22,572 nt of DNA from Candidatus Poseidoniaceae archaeon (GCA_949373265.1 CASICT010000028.1:1-22572); one strand, 5' to 3'. Positions 9,290-17,847 are shown, counted from the first letter of the stretch. Notes: generated by a model not told the origin, from the sequence alone. Translations and numbers: made by a program.

Positions 9290-9825
9290 TGAACTTCCTC
9301 CAAAATTTCCAAGGCCAAGGCCAAAACCTCTTCCTTGGTCAGGCCAGAACCATCGATGACATGAGTGTATGGGGTACGGTCTTCCGGATTTAGCCCGTAC
9401 ATTTCTTCGAACCTAGCTAAATCAACATCTGTGCGAGACTTGTTTTCAGATATTGCTTGTTCTAGTGTAAGCCCTTCTCTGTATACTACTCTTTGAGCCC
9501 TAACAGATTCACTGACAGTAAGCCACAAACGAATACAATCTAATTCTAAAAGATGAGCCCACCAGCCACATAATCTACTTTCAATTACATGAGGACCTTC
9601 TAATTCTAGCATTCTTGATTTCAAAACATCATCCAGTGAGCGATCTACTGTGGAGTCATTAGCACAAACCGCTTCGAATTCTGATAATTTCATCCCACGG
9701 TTTTTCGCTTCCTGCCTGAAGATTTCTCCTCCATTAAGCGAGCTCCAACCTTTAGCCTCACAAATTAAGGAAACTAACGTACTAGTTCCACTACCTGGAT
9801 GACCTGAAATTGTAATTTCGACCAA
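9286..9825 (-). CDS. cmk: Cytidylate kinase, archaeal type
   Basis: Phosphorylates CMP/dCMP with ATP in pyrimidine nucleotide synthesis. The P-loop GHPGSGTST is at about 8-16, preceded by the family's VEITISG. The ESRLCGWWAH segment and the RTDVDLARFEEMYG motif are typical of archaeal CMP kinases. The frame is open to an ATG at 9888, but that would overlap the upstream gene by 59 nt and add an unrelated N-terminus. The TTG at 9825 puts the P-loop strand at the start (179 residues) and has GGTGA 4 nt upstream, made from the stop region of the preceding gene. I choose TTG; this start is inferred. It sits in an operon with the EMC3-like gene and truB. Confidence 0.9.
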   Translation of the reverse strand: MVEITISGHPGSGTSTLVSLICEAKGWSSLNGGEIFRQEAKNRGMKLSEFEAVCANDSTVDRSLDDVLKSRMLELEGPHVIESRLCGWWAHLLELDCIRLWLTVSESVRAQRVVYREGLTLEQAISENKSRTDVDLARFEEMYGLNPEDRTPYTHVIDGSGLTKEEVLALALEILEEVQ

Positions 9826-9829
9826 AATC

Positions 9830-10774
9830 TCACCGCCACTCGTGACGACAAATTTTACAAATATTGGTATTTGGTCCATCTTTCTCAATCATAGTTCCGC
9901 CACATTGTGGACACCCACTTGAACTCGTAATTGTTAATGGCTCTGCTTCATCCTCAGTTTCATCGTCACTTTCATCGTCGGTAGAAATTTTAGTTGTTTT
10001 TCTTGGCCCATTGCGTCTTTTATCTGAACGGCGGCGGCGGGAGTCTGCTTGAGAATTCCTTCCACTCTTAGGAGCGCTGACAAGGTGCAAAAGGGGTTCT
10101 TTCAATCTCTCACCCTGTGCAACTATTGGATGAGAACGATAGCGGAATAACTTGATGTGCCTATCTACAACACGACCTAATGGAGCAGACATACAGATGT
10201 ATGCTGCAATCCAAGCAGGGAAAAAGAGGAATTTCCCAGAGGTAAGATTCCATTCAGGAGTCCAAGGTAGAGAAACATAGTTCACACGGAATAATTCTAC
10301 TGTATTACCCATCCAAGCAAAGATTGCGATAATGAAGAACATGGTAAACATCATTGGCTTCATAGCACCCATTTGGACACTCATCTGTTCAGGCATCATG
10401 TGCTGTTGCAATGTCTGTGCCTTTTCCATAAGGATTGGGTCACGACCAACTCTAGCTTCGTTCATCATCTTGCGGACTTGACCTTGTCGGTGAGCTATGT
10501 GAGCTTGTGATATAGGATCCATGAACACATTTCGTAAAGCAGTATTAACGAACATCGAAATTGAACCCAAAATTAGTACTGTGAGTACAAAATAGTGCTC
10601 TTCGGGTAACCAAGAGGATAGGAATGGGTCTGCATATGAACCCATACTTGTTCTGATATCACTTGACATTAACATGAATGTCATGACAATCATGAACAGT
10701 AGCATGAACATCATTGAACCCCCAGGGGGCGTTGGTGGAGGTGCAGACTGTCCGCTCATGCCCCTTCGGGGCAT
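9830..10774 (-). CDS. EMC3/TMCO1-family (DUF106) membrane insertase with zinc ribbon
   Basis: Archaeal DUF106 proteins are YidC/Oxa1/EMC3-related insertases that help small membrane proteins enter the membrane. Visible are a hydrophobic N-terminal span (MMFMLLFMIVMTFML), a second span (HYFVLTVLILGSISMFVNTA), and a cytoplasmic helical hairpin with RQGQVRKMMNEAR. Met-rich MKPMMFTMFFIIAIFAWMG and a last span near FLFFPAWIAAYICM follow. A charged tail leads to a C-terminal zinc ribbon, CPQCGG...CKICRHEW. The frame opens to an ATG at 10849, only 2 bp from the divergent gene, so I use the ATG at 10774; 10759 is also possible. Both candidate ATGs lie in a perfect stem-loop. The zinc ribbon is an addition to the usual core and could contact RNA or ribosomes. 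Confidence 0.85.
   Translation of the reverse strand: MPRRGMSGQSAPPPTPPGGSMMFMLLFMIVMTFMLMSSDIRTSMGSYADPFLSSWLPEEHYFVLTVLILGSISMFVNTALRNVFMDPISQAHIAHRQGQVRKMMNEARVGRDPILMEKAQTLQQHMMPEQMSVQMGAMKPMMFTMFFIIAIFAWMGNTVELFRVNYVSLPWTPEWNLTSGKFLFFPAWIAAYICMSAPLGRVVDRHIKLFRYRSHPIVAQGERLKEPLLHLVSAPKSGRNSQADSRRRRSDKRRNGPRKTTKISTDDESDDETEDEAEPLTITSSSGCPQCGGTMIEKDGPNTNICKICRHEWR
10758..10774 (-). promoter_or_regulatory. Perfect stem-loop across the EMC3-like start codons
   Basis: On the minus strand ATGCCCC-GAA-GGGGCAT is a perfect 7-bp inverted repeat with a 3-nt loop. Each arm carries one of the two in-frame ATG codons that could start the gene (10774 and 10759). It could modulate initiation. It could also be chance within the Arg-Arg-Gly codons. 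Confidence 0.35.
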
Positions 10775-10851
10775 TGACCATCGCTTGAACGTTGTCACAG
10801 ATATGTACAACTGGGCGAAGGTCTCAAACATGCTAGCCATACTCGGCAACC

Positions 10852-11256
10852 ATGGACGGCGATGAGATGACTTGGAAGCACAGCCAACCTATGCCTATGC
10901 GAGGCTCTCCTTGTGTGGTTAGCGAAGCAAATGCATTGACATTCTTATCCAGATTGCCAAATAACAAGAATCGTGTTTTCTTATTTTCAGATTCAGATCG
11001 AGCAATACCGGGTGATTGGTCCTACATTGCTAGTGTAAGGCAAGGTGTTCCGCCAGAAGGAATAATGGCAGAAGTGGATGCTTGGTTGCGCCAATATCCA
11101 GATGCATGGTTAGCAGTTGACATGAGAGTAGGGGTAATACCACCTGCAATCCCAAATCTGGAAGACATGCTTCGCACTTTTCCTCGGGTTGTAGTCATAA
11201 TAGTATCAGATGATACTCGAGACCATGCTTGGCCTCAATGGGAACTACCTCTGTAA
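10852..11256 (+). CDS. Hypothetical protein
   Basis: A 134-residue soluble protein that I do not recognise. It alternates predicted strands and helices: RVFLFSDSDRAIPGDWSYIA, a helix EGIMAEVDAWLRQYPDAW, then LAVDMRVG and RVVVIIVSDD. This suggests a small alpha/beta fold with acidic loops (SDSD, VSDD) at strand ends, but no named catalytic motif. It is divergent from the EMC3-like gene and its TAA abuts, with no spacer, the stop of the convergent 1093-residue gene. Starts at 10867 or 10891 are also possible. Confidence 0.7.
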   Translation: MDGDEMTWKHSQPMPMRGSPCVVSEANALTFLSRLPNNKNRVFLFSDSDRAIPGDWSYIASVRQGVPPEGIMAEVDAWLRQYPDAWLAVDMRVGVIPPAIPNLEDMLRTFPRVVVIIVSDDTRDHAWPQWELPL

Positions 11257-14200
11257 TCAGAATGCAAATCCACAAGACTCACAGGTAGTAGAGTCTGGAG
11301 AGTTTTCTGCGCTACAAATCGGACAGACTTTGCCAGAGGATTGCTCTTCAGCAGGTGCTTCTTCAGCAGGTGCTTCTTCAGCAGGTGCCTCTTCAGCAGG
11401 TGCCTCTTCAGCAGGTGCCTCTTCAGCAGGTGCCTCTTCAGCAGGGGCTTCCCCTTCTGTAGATTCGTCTCCGCCCCAAGCAGCAGCAGCTGCTTCGATC
11501 TCGACTTTCTTCAGATACAGATTATCATCACTATCGAAATTCACAGCGTGACGAACGAAATCATCACGAAGTGACTCCTCGATCCCATGATTTGACATTA
11601 CACGAAGCAAGACATCTTCTCTCCACTTGTATCCTGCACCCGGCTCATCGCCTGAATCTTCAGTTGTATCTTCAGCTGCTTCGTCAGCAGATTCTTCTGT
11701 GACAGCGGAAAATGATGAACTTGAATCATCGTCGTCCTCTACTTCATCACCAAAGGTTACACCATGGAATTGGTTTAGAACCTCAGCATCTACTTCACCA
11801 TCACCTTTGATTTCGAATGATACTTCAAGACGCTCTCCTTTCTCAACAACTGGGATAGACCAAACGTTAGAACTGCCAGTCTCTGATTTACTTGTATCTA
11901 AAGTAACATCCGTTCGCTGGCTGCGACCGGCTCCTCTAACAGACCAGTCCTTCAAATCAAAGTTTGAAGGGAGAATATCGTTGATACAAACATCCTGTAG
12001 GGCTGTGTCTCCATTGTTTTCAAACAAAATTAGAACTTCATATCGACCTTTTCCACCCATTGGCATTACAGACTTACCTGCAGAGAAATTTCTGCGGTGG
12101 TGCCTAACACGGATGATTGGAATATCCTCTACTTCACGAGCACACATAGGTCCGTACTTTTCGCAGCAGAATTCGAACCTAACTGGTCCTGCAACTTCTT
12201 CGTTACCTGGACTTGGATCAGGTGCTACGATTGGATAAGAAATGGTTAATGTTTTACCCGGGATTAAGTTTAGTGGAGACCTTAAACCGATTGTCATATT
12301 CAGAGTGTGTCCTGCACCATCTGGACTTCGCATTTCCTTTTCAATAGTAACTCCTTCTGAAATCTCAGCCTTGAATTGGTCTTCAGTAAGGTCACTACTT
12401 CCCATCTTGACAGAAATATCTTCTGATGCAGGTGCATCGAATAATCCTGGAATATCATCGGTTAGTCTCATTGCATTAATTGGAGAAGAACCTTCATTCT
12501 TGATTGTGATTACAGCAGTTAAGTCATGCCTTCTATAGGAGGGAAGGACTGTCTTACTGTACTTCTTTGTAACACTTGCGTCAAGTACTTCGAAAGTAGC
12601 AGGCTGCAATTCAATTGTACCTTCTGTACTATGTGAAGCACGTGGTAATACAGTGTATCCCAGATCCCATGTGAAATCGGGCTTACCTGTACTTTCAACA
12701 GTTACAACATCTGACTCCCAGCGAGAATCAGGTAGAACATCTTCTGTAACATCTGCTATGTCGAATAGGAGGTCATTGCTTCCTTTCATGCTAACTTGCA
12801 ACTTAACTAGATCAACTGTGAAAGAAGAACGGTTCTCAAAGATTGTTTTACATTCCCAATTGTCAGGTCTTTCAGCTTCTACTGAATTTATGTAAGCAAA
12901 TCCTCGGCAGAATGCATCGAGTTCTCTGAATGATAGTGTAGATAAGGTCGCATCAGCCTTGTATGTAGCCTTTGCAACTCCTGCCTTTACTGGATTGATT
13001 CCATCGATATGAATGGTACCTGACAAACATAGGGTCTTGGTCTCTCCTGCAGAAAGATGTCCGACATCCCAAGTCAATTCGCCACCTTCAATGTCAGCCC
13101 CGCCTGTAGCCAGAATATTCATTTGAGAAGGCATTTCACGAGTTACGAGAACATCGGAAAGGGTGACTCCAGATACGTTTTCTACTTCTATCTCCATATT
13201 CAAAGGTCCACCATCGCCGCCTTTAGCAACGGATAAAGAACGCTCTTGGTCACGGTCAGGATTGGTATCCAATCTTTCACGCATTACTAGCATACGGCTA
13301 TTCTTTACCTTATACTTGGTAGAGAATTCTTTACGAGATTCTAATTCATCAACTTGAACATGATCGCCGGCTAAATTAGTGTTTACTGTATTGTTTAACA
13401 TTACATCAATATCGTAAATTCTATCAGATTCTGAAGGATTACGTACTGTCAGAACACCTTTCACTTCTTGCTTAACGATTTCACCATCAGCATTTAGTAT
13501 GGATGTTTCTGTTTCATGAAGTGCACCTTCTAATTTGTCACCAAGTACATCATCTACTTCTGAAGAACGGCGAATCTTAGCGCCTGCTGCTACGAAGTCA
13601 TCTCCCACAGGTGTTACTGGAGCAAGTGGATCAACGATTGCAATATCAGACTCTTCGACTGCGACTGCTGGTGCTAATGATAATTCATCAACTGATGGGG
13701 CATCAAGGACTGAAGGCGTTAACAGTGCACCAGATAACAAGTCAGTAGGAGCTGCTGGCATCTCTGGTGGTGCTGCTGGCATACCTGGTGGAGCCGGAGG
13801 CATCTCTGGTGGTGCTGCTGGCATACTAGGAGGAGCTGGAGGCATCTCTGGTGGTGCTGCTGGCATTTCAGGAGGAGCAGGAGGCATCTCTGGTGGTGCT
13901 GCTGGCATACTAGGAGGAGCAGGAGGCATACCAGGTGGTGCTGCTGGCATTTCAGGAGGGGCAGGAGGCATCTCTGGTGGTGCTGCTGGCATACTAGGAG
14001 GAGCAGGAGGCATCTCTGGTGGTGCTGCTGGCATTTCAGGAGGAGCAGGAGGCATCTCTGGTGGTGCTGCTGGCATTTCAGGAGGAGCAGGAGGCATCTC
14101 AGGCGGTGCTGCTGGCATACCTGGTGGAGCCGCTGGCATTCCCGGTGGAGCAAGAGGCATACCTGGCGGTGCTGCTGGCATTCCCGGTGGAGCAAGAGGC

Positions 14201-14538
14201 ATACCAGGTGGTGCTGCTGGCATACCTGGCGGTGCTGCTGGCATTTCCGGTGGAGCCGCTGGCATTCCCGGTGGAGCAAGAGGCATACCTGGCGGTGCCG
14301 CTGGCATTCCCGGTGGAGCCGCTGGCATTCCCGGTGGAGCAAGAGGCATACCTGGCGGTGCTGCTGGCATTCCCGGTGGAGCAAGAGGCATACCAGGTGG
14401 TGCTGCTGGCATACCTGGCGGTGCTGCTGGCATTCCCGGAGGAGCAGGTGGCATACCTGGCGGTGCTGGAGGCATTCCTGGAGGTGCTGGCGGCATGCCG
14501 GGTGGCATTGGTGGTTCATTCGAGTTTTGTTCGCTCAT
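11257..14538 (-). CDS. Proline-rich repeat protein with DUF11-like domains and C-terminal zinc ribbon
   Basis: A 1093-residue protein with no signal peptide and no clear membrane span. Residues about 9-265 are some 36 tandem heptads of the PPGMPAA type (P, A, L, E and S variants). A linker follows, then about 320-930 holds several beta-rich DUF11-like domains (for example VENVSGVTLSDVLVTREMPS, IKNEGSSPINAMRLTDDIPG, FENNGDTALQDVCINDILPS). A helical segment (KWREDVLLRVMSNHGIEESL) precedes seven PAEEA repeats and a terminal zinc ribbon, CPIC...CESC. DUF11 domains are usually extracellular, so a signal-less protein with a zinc ribbon is unusual. A cytoplasmic scaffold is one reading, export by an unrecognised route another. 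GGAGG 7 nt before the ATG fixes the start. Confidence 0.82.
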   Translation of the reverse strand: MSEQNSNEPPMPPGMPPAPPGMPPAPPGMPPAPPGMPAAPPGMPAAPPGMPLAPPGMPAAPPGMPLAPPGMPAAPPGMPAAPPGMPLAPPGMPAAPPEMPAAPPGMPAAPPGMPLAPPGMPAAPPGMPLAPPGMPAAPPGMPAAPPEMPPAPPEMPAAPPEMPPAPPEMPAAPPEMPPAPPSMPAAPPEMPPAPPEMPAAPPGMPPAPPSMPAAPPEMPPAPPEMPAAPPEMPPAPPSMPAAPPEMPPAPPGMPAAPPEMPAAPTDLLSGALLTPSVLDAPSVDELSLAPAVAVEESDIAIVDPLAPVTPVGDDFVAAGAKIRRSSEVDDVLGDKLEGALHETETSILNADGEIVKQEVKGVLTVRNPSESDRIYDIDVMLNNTVNTNLAGDHVQVDELESRKEFSTKYKVKNSRMLVMRERLDTNPDRDQERSLSVAKGGDGGPLNMEIEVENVSGVTLSDVLVTREMPSQMNILATGGADIEGGELTWDVGHLSAGETKTLCLSGTIHIDGINPVKAGVAKATYKADATLSTLSFRELDAFCRGFAYINSVEAERPDNWECKTIFENRSSFTVDLVKLQVSMKGSNDLLFDIADVTEDVLPDSRWESDVVTVESTGKPDFTWDLGYTVLPRASHSTEGTIELQPATFEVLDASVTKKYSKTVLPSYRRHDLTAVITIKNEGSSPINAMRLTDDIPGLFDAPASEDISVKMGSSDLTEDQFKAEISEGVTIEKEMRSPDGAGHTLNMTIGLRSPLNLIPGKTLTISYPIVAPDPSPGNEEVAGPVRFEFCCEKYGPMCAREVEDIPIIRVRHHRRNFSAGKSVMPMGGKGRYEVLILFENNGDTALQDVCINDILPSNFDLKDWSVRGAGRSQRTDVTLDTSKSETGSSNVWSIPVVEKGERLEVSFEIKGDGEVDAEVLNQFHGVTFGDEVEDDDDSSSSFSAVTEESADEAAEDTTEDSGDEPGAGYKWREDVLLRVMSNHGIEESLRDDFVRHAVNFDSDDNLYLKKVEIEAAAAAWGGDESTEGEAPAEEAPAEEAPAEEAPAEEAPAEEAPAEEAPAEEQSSGKVCPICSAENSPDSTTCESCGFAF
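11344..11448 (-). repeat. Seven 15-bp repeats encoding PAEEA units
   Basis: A 15-bp unit (+ strand GCTTCTTCAGCAGGT with small variants) is repeated seven times and encodes an acidic PAEEA spacer just before the zinc ribbon of the 1093-residue protein. The near identity of units points to recent slippage. Confidence 0.9.
13751..14515 (-). repeat. About 36 repeats of 21 bp encoding PPGMPAA heptads
   Basis: A 21-bp period on the + strand (GGTGGTGCTGCTGGCAT-type core) encodes Pro-Pro-(Gly/Glu/Ser)-Met-Pro-(Ala/Leu/Pro)-Ala/Pro. Units fall into higher-order pairs: PPEMPPA alternates with PPEMPAA in the distal half, and PPGMPLA with PPGMPAA in the N-terminal half. This suggests growth by two- and three-unit duplications. 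Confidence 0.9.
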
Positions 14539-14545
14539 ATTTTGG

Positions 14546-14550
14546 CCTCC
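14546..14550 (-). promoter_or_regulatory. Shine-Dalgarno site of the 1093-residue protein
   Basis: GGAGG on the minus strand, 7 nt before the ATG at 14538. It is a near-ideal site, whereas most genes here show weak or no such site. A 5-bp stem-loop (GCCGC-CAT-GCGGC, 14558-14570) lies just upstream. Confidence 0.7.
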
Positions 14551-14656
14551 ATCATATGCCGCATGGCGGCAATCTCTCCATCATTACTTAGCGTATAACC
14601 ATTGTGCGAAAAATCTCATTTTCGGATAATCGATACTTAAGATATACGGTAGGTTG

Positions 14657-15502
14657 ATGAAGGGAGGACTGAGCCCACAAATCATGGTAGGATTAGATAG
14701 TTCGTCGCCCCCTGTAATTTTTGTCGTTGGAACTGCTGGTGCAGGCAAGTCTTCACTAGTGACTGCATTCCAGAGATGGAGCCGTTTCCTAGAAACTGAA
14801 GCAATTGCTGTAAACCTCGACCCAGGAGCCGAAAGAGTCCATTATGATGCTGAGTTTGACGTGAGAGATATTATCTCACTAACAGAAGTAATGAACGAAT
14901 ATGATCTAGGTCCGAATGGTGCACAAATTCTTGCTGCTGATTTAGTCGCAGCACAGGCACTAGATGTCGCAGATGAATTACATGCACTTTCTGGTGAATT
15001 GATTATTGTTGACACACCGGGACAAGTTGAATTATTCGCATTCCGTGAAGCATCCTCACACCTAATAGAGGTATTAGGCCGAGATCAATCAGCCATAATC
15101 TATCTCTTTGACCCTATGCTTTCGAGGAGTCCATCCGGATTCGTATCACAGATGCTATTATCAAGTATTGTTGAATTCCGTTTGGGATTGCCAACTAAGA
15201 ATTTCCTTTCAAAATCAGATTTGCTTGATGAAGACGAATTAGAAAAGATTCTTGAATGGTCTGAAAGATTAGAAATTCTTGAATTGGCACTTTATGATGA
15301 AGCAGGTGGACAAAGAACAGAGTTCGCAATTAACCAACTAAGGATGATGCAACAATTCTCTCAAACACCTGGCCTAACTCCACTGTCCAGTGAAACTGAA
15401 GATGGCATGGCGGATGTACTTACGTTTGCTCAAGCATTATTTGGTGGAATGAGCGATGCACGTGACGGTTTTGCTGCCGATATAGAGAACGAGAAAAACT
15501 GA
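14657..15502 (+). CDS. GPN-loop GTPase
   Basis: GPN-loop GTPases are homodimeric SIMIBI-class GTPases; the eukaryotic relatives help assemble RNA polymerase II, and the archaeal role is less clear. Counting from the ATG at 14657, P-loop GTAGAGKSS is at 25-33, the signature Gly-Pro-Asn (LGPNGAQ) at 85-87, switch motif DTPGQVE at 119-125, and the base-recognition SKSD at 185-188, where NKxD/TKxD is usual. The 281-residue length is close to the family norm. A TTG one codon upstream and an ATG at 14684 are alternative starts; the TATA-like TTAAGATATA at 14637-14646 would fit the latter somewhat better. It lies divergent to the 1093-residue gene and 45 bp before argF. Confidence 0.93.
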   Translation: MKGGLSPQIMVGLDSSSPPVIFVVGTAGAGKSSLVTAFQRWSRFLETEAIAVNLDPGAERVHYDAEFDVRDIISLTEVMNEYDLGPNGAQILAADLVAAQALDVADELHALSGELIIVDTPGQVELFAFREASSHLIEVLGRDQSAIIYLFDPMLSRSPSGFVSQMLLSSIVEFRLGLPTKNFLSKSDLLDEDELEKILEWSERLEILELALYDEAGGQRTEFAINQLRMMQQFSQTPGLTPLSSETEDGMADVLTFAQALFGGMSDARDGFAADIENEKN

Positions 15503-15547
15503 GTTTAGACCGATTTGTCTTTCAACCGTCCTCATAGGGCATTAGGT

Positions 15548-16519
15548 ATGGCTGAGCATCTACTAGCTATCGATGACGTAGCAGAAGACCTTGAGAATAT
15601 ACTAAATTGGGCTATCGAGTTCAAGAAAATGTGGAAAGCAGATGATGAAATCGCTCTCAACTTTTTCCCACTTGCAGATTTGGCGATTGGAAGTATCTAT
15701 GAAAAACCAAGTACACGTACACGTGTTTCTTTTGAAGTTGGAATCAATAGACTTGGCGGATATCCACTGACACTACTAAAGAATGACATCCAGTTAGGTA
15801 AGTCTGAGACTATTGCAGATACTGCAAATGTACTTTCCCGATTTTTGGGAGGAATTACATACAGATGTTTTGCACATGCCGATGTTGCTGAATTAGCAGC
15901 TAATTCGAGTGTACCGGTAATCAATGCTCTTTCTGACAAACACCACCCCTGCCAAGCAGCGGCTGATTTAATGACCGTATTAGAGCACTTTAGTGAGCGT
16001 GAAGGTCTGAAAGTATCTTGGGTAGGAGACGGAAACAATGTACTTCATGACCTAATGTTAGCATGTGGTATACTCGGTATTGATTTCCACTATGCATATC
16101 CTAAGGGCTTTGAGCCAGATGAAGGAATTGTAGCAAGGGCTGAAGACTTCGCTAAGGAAAATGGCTCTGAGATGGTTGGAACAAATGATCCCAAAGAGGC
16201 AGTAAAGGATACAAATGTCATCTATACCGATGTTTTCATTTCAATGGGAGAAGAAGGCATGAAAGACAAATTGAAAGCATTCAAAGACTTCCAAATTAAC
16301 ATGGACTTAGTATCGGGTGCTAATGAAAAGTGGGCATTCATGCATTGCCTACCCGCACATCGTGGCGATGAAGTTACAGATGAAGTGATGGACCACTCAA
16401 ACAGCATTGTATTCGACCAGGCAGAGAACAGAATGTGGGCACAGATGAGTTTGATGGCTTACCTTATTGACAATGGCGCATGGTCGGCAATGGGCGACTT
16501 AATGGGCATCGGATTCTAA
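15548..16519 (+). CDS. argF: Ornithine carbamoyltransferase
   Basis: Makes citrulline from ornithine and carbamoyl phosphate in arginine synthesis. From the ATG at 15548 the carbamoyl-phosphate motif STRTR is at 55-59 and HHPCQ at 132-136. The ornithine-binding SMGEE loop is at 232-236, and HCLPAHRGDEV begins at 266 with the catalytic Cys in HCLP. The SMG loop separates it from aspartate carbamoyltransferase. The frame reaches back to a TTG at 15515, but the ATG gives a 323-residue protein that begins at the usual place. The stop is one base from the stop of the convergent UbiA gene. No other arginine gene is nearby. Confidence 0.96.
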   Translation: MAEHLLAIDDVAEDLENILNWAIEFKKMWKADDEIALNFFPLADLAIGSIYEKPSTRTRVSFEVGINRLGGYPLTLLKNDIQLGKSETIADTANVLSRFLGGITYRCFAHADVAELAANSSVPVINALSDKHHPCQAAADLMTVLEHFSEREGLKVSWVGDGNNVLHDLMLACGILGIDFHYAYPKGFEPDEGIVARAEDFAKENGSEMVGTNDPKEAVKDTNVIYTDVFISMGEEGMKDKLKAFKDFQINMDLVSGANEKWAFMHCLPAHRGDEVTDEVMDHSNSIVFDQAENRMWAQMSLMAYLIDNGAWSAMGDLMGIGF

Positions 16520-16520
16520 G

Positions 16521-17378
16521 TCAGAGAACACTTACTTGGGCTGCGAAGGCTAGTAAACCGAGTAGCATCCCCATTCGCACACTTTGTTGTGCCTTGTAGT
16601 CCTCGCCACGAAAGAGTGGACCATTCAGTGAGAACAAAATGAATATCGCTGGTCCATGAAATAAAATCTGATGATATTCAAATGGACCGAAAAGGTGTGC
16701 CAGGCCTAGTACAATCATAGATGCTAGAATACAAACATATGCTACAGCCCTAGCATTTAGTAGACCTATTCTCATAGGAAGAGTATTCCTTCCTTCATCG
16801 GATTCCATATCTTCACAATCTTTGATTATTTCACGAGCGAGATTTGCAAAGAATGCTACACCTGCTGCGAACATTACAAGTGGAGTATTTGCAAGAGATA
16901 CTGAAGCAGCACCATAGAGAATAACAGCACCTACCATCAATGATATCGCCACATTTCCAATCAGACCAAGTCGTTTTGTTTGCACACCTGCATCATAGGT
17001 GTACATCAATAATGCAGCCAGTAACCATATTGCAACAAGTGGATAGATCTCATCGGTGAATGGTATTGCAGCAGCCATACAAAGCGCACTCAAGAAAGTG
17101 AAAATGTATGCCACATTGGTAGCTGCTGTAACCGATATACGCTCAGATGGAATCGGCCTATGTGGCTTAGAAACTTTATCTATAGATAAATCCGATATGT
17201 CATTGAACGTATTTCCTGCTGCCATAAAACAGATGGCAGAAGTGGTCTGAAGGGTCACGAGACCGAGTGCTTGGATTGACCAAACACCACCGAGAGCAAG
17301 GTGAGCACCCAATGGTACCGTAATTGCCGCTAATACGACATTTTTCGGACGGGATAACTCAACGACCTCGTGCCACAT
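16521..17378 (-). CDS. UbiA-family prenyltransferase, probable DGGGP synthase
   Basis: An integral membrane prenyltransferase. In archaea this type adds the second geranylgeranyl group to geranylgeranylglyceryl phosphate, giving the core of ether lipids. The Mg-diphosphate motif NDISDLSID is at about 59-67, followed by KVSKPHRPIPSERIS, which is the family signature. The second Asp-rich motif is KDCEDMESDEGRNTLPMRIG. About eight hydrophobic spans are visible. The ATG at 17378 gives 285 residues and has AGGT just upstream; the frame extends to an ATG at 17447, which would overlap the next gene. DGGGP synthase is preferred over a quinone-pathway enzyme from the motif spacing and archaeal context, but substrate is inferred. 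Confidence 0.88.
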   Translation of the reverse strand: MWHEVVELSRPKNVVLAAITVPLGAHLALGGVWSIQALGLVTLQTTSAICFMAAGNTFNDISDLSIDKVSKPHRPIPSERISVTAATNVAYIFTFLSALCMAAAIPFTDEIYPLVAIWLLAALLMYTYDAGVQTKRLGLIGNVAISLMVGAVILYGAASVSLANTPLVMFAAGVAFFANLAREIIKDCEDMESDEGRNTLPMRIGLLNARAVAYVCILASMIVLGLAHLFGPFEYHQILFHGPAIFILFSLNGPLFRGEDYKAQQSVRMGMLLGLLAFAAQVSVL

Positions 17379-17409
17379 CAGACCTATGGGGGATGACAGG
17401 GGTACATGG

Positions 17410-17649
17410 TCAGTTCGCAACAAGAGCCCAGATGCAGACCCTTTCACGGAACCCAGCCATGGTTGTGCCCTCGGTAAGTCCTAATTTCTCGAAACGGGTG
17501 TCACGAGCGAGTACGTTTCCAACCTGGTTCATTGTAGCTCCCCAGCGGAAACGCCTGTTGACATGATCTAGTATCTGGCTTGTATTAGAGATACCGTTAG
17601 CCTCTAAATATTGTGCAATTTCATTGCGTAGACGACCAGTACGACTCAT
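17410..17649 (-). CDS. Small winged-helix-like protein
   Basis: A 79-residue basic protein starting MSRTGRLRNEIAQYLEANGI. The pattern helix (LRNEIAQYLEANG), helix (NTSQILDHVNRR), helix (TMNQVGNVLARD) and strand (RFEKLGLTEG) fits a compact winged helix-turn-helix, so nucleic-acid binding is likely. Its ATG overlaps the stop of the 58-residue gene as TGATG, so the two are translated together. It ends 31 bp before the chosen UbiA start. The target is unknown. Confidence 0.7.
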   Translation of the reverse strand: MSRTGRLRNEIAQYLEANGISNTSQILDHVNRRFRWGATMNQVGNVLARDTRFEKLGLTEGTTMAGFRERVCIWALVAN

Positions 17650-17825
17650 CAAGCTTCACCTCTTGTACGGCGTGCAAGATTCTGCCAGGTAACAGGCATC
17701 TCTATCTTCAGAGGTTGCCAGTCCCACTTTCCATCAGCGGATACGATGTGTGTATCGTATCTCGTGTTCATGCATTTTGTTTCTCCACTCGGAGTCAGGT
17801 CCGAGAAGCGGATTTTTTGGTTCAT
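17649..17825 (-). CDS. Small hypothetical protein (58 residues)
   Basis: A short reading frame from the ATG at 17825 to the TGA at 17651-17649, beginning MNQKIRFSDLTPSGETKC and ending NLARRTRGEA. Support is threefold. Its stop overlaps the start of the winged-helix gene (TGATG). A TATA-like GATATA lies 26 bp before the ATG, as expected for a leaderless archaeal transcript. The composition is protein-like, with Trp-containing WDWQPL. Internal Met19 (17771) is an alternative start. I do not recognise the family. It is likely the first gene of the small operon that continues into the winged-helix gene and possibly UbiA. Confidence 0.6.
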   Translation of the reverse strand: MNQKIRFSDLTPSGETKCMNTRYDTHIVSADGKWDWQPLKIEMPVTWQNLARRTRGEA

Positions 17826-17847
17826 GAACCGAATTCTCGGCCCTCCC

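Noticed and set aside
11344..14515. Regular direct repeats suggesting a CRISPR array
   Set aside because: Units are contiguous, without variable spacers, keep a 15- or 21-bp codon period and encode PAEEA and PPGMPAA in a single frame.
13535..14629. Long + strand frame rich in GGAAGIPGG-type units
   Set aside because: It is antisense to the PPGMPAA tract; the Gly/Ala repeats mirror the proline heptads. The minus-strand gene has a good ribosome-binding site and real domains.
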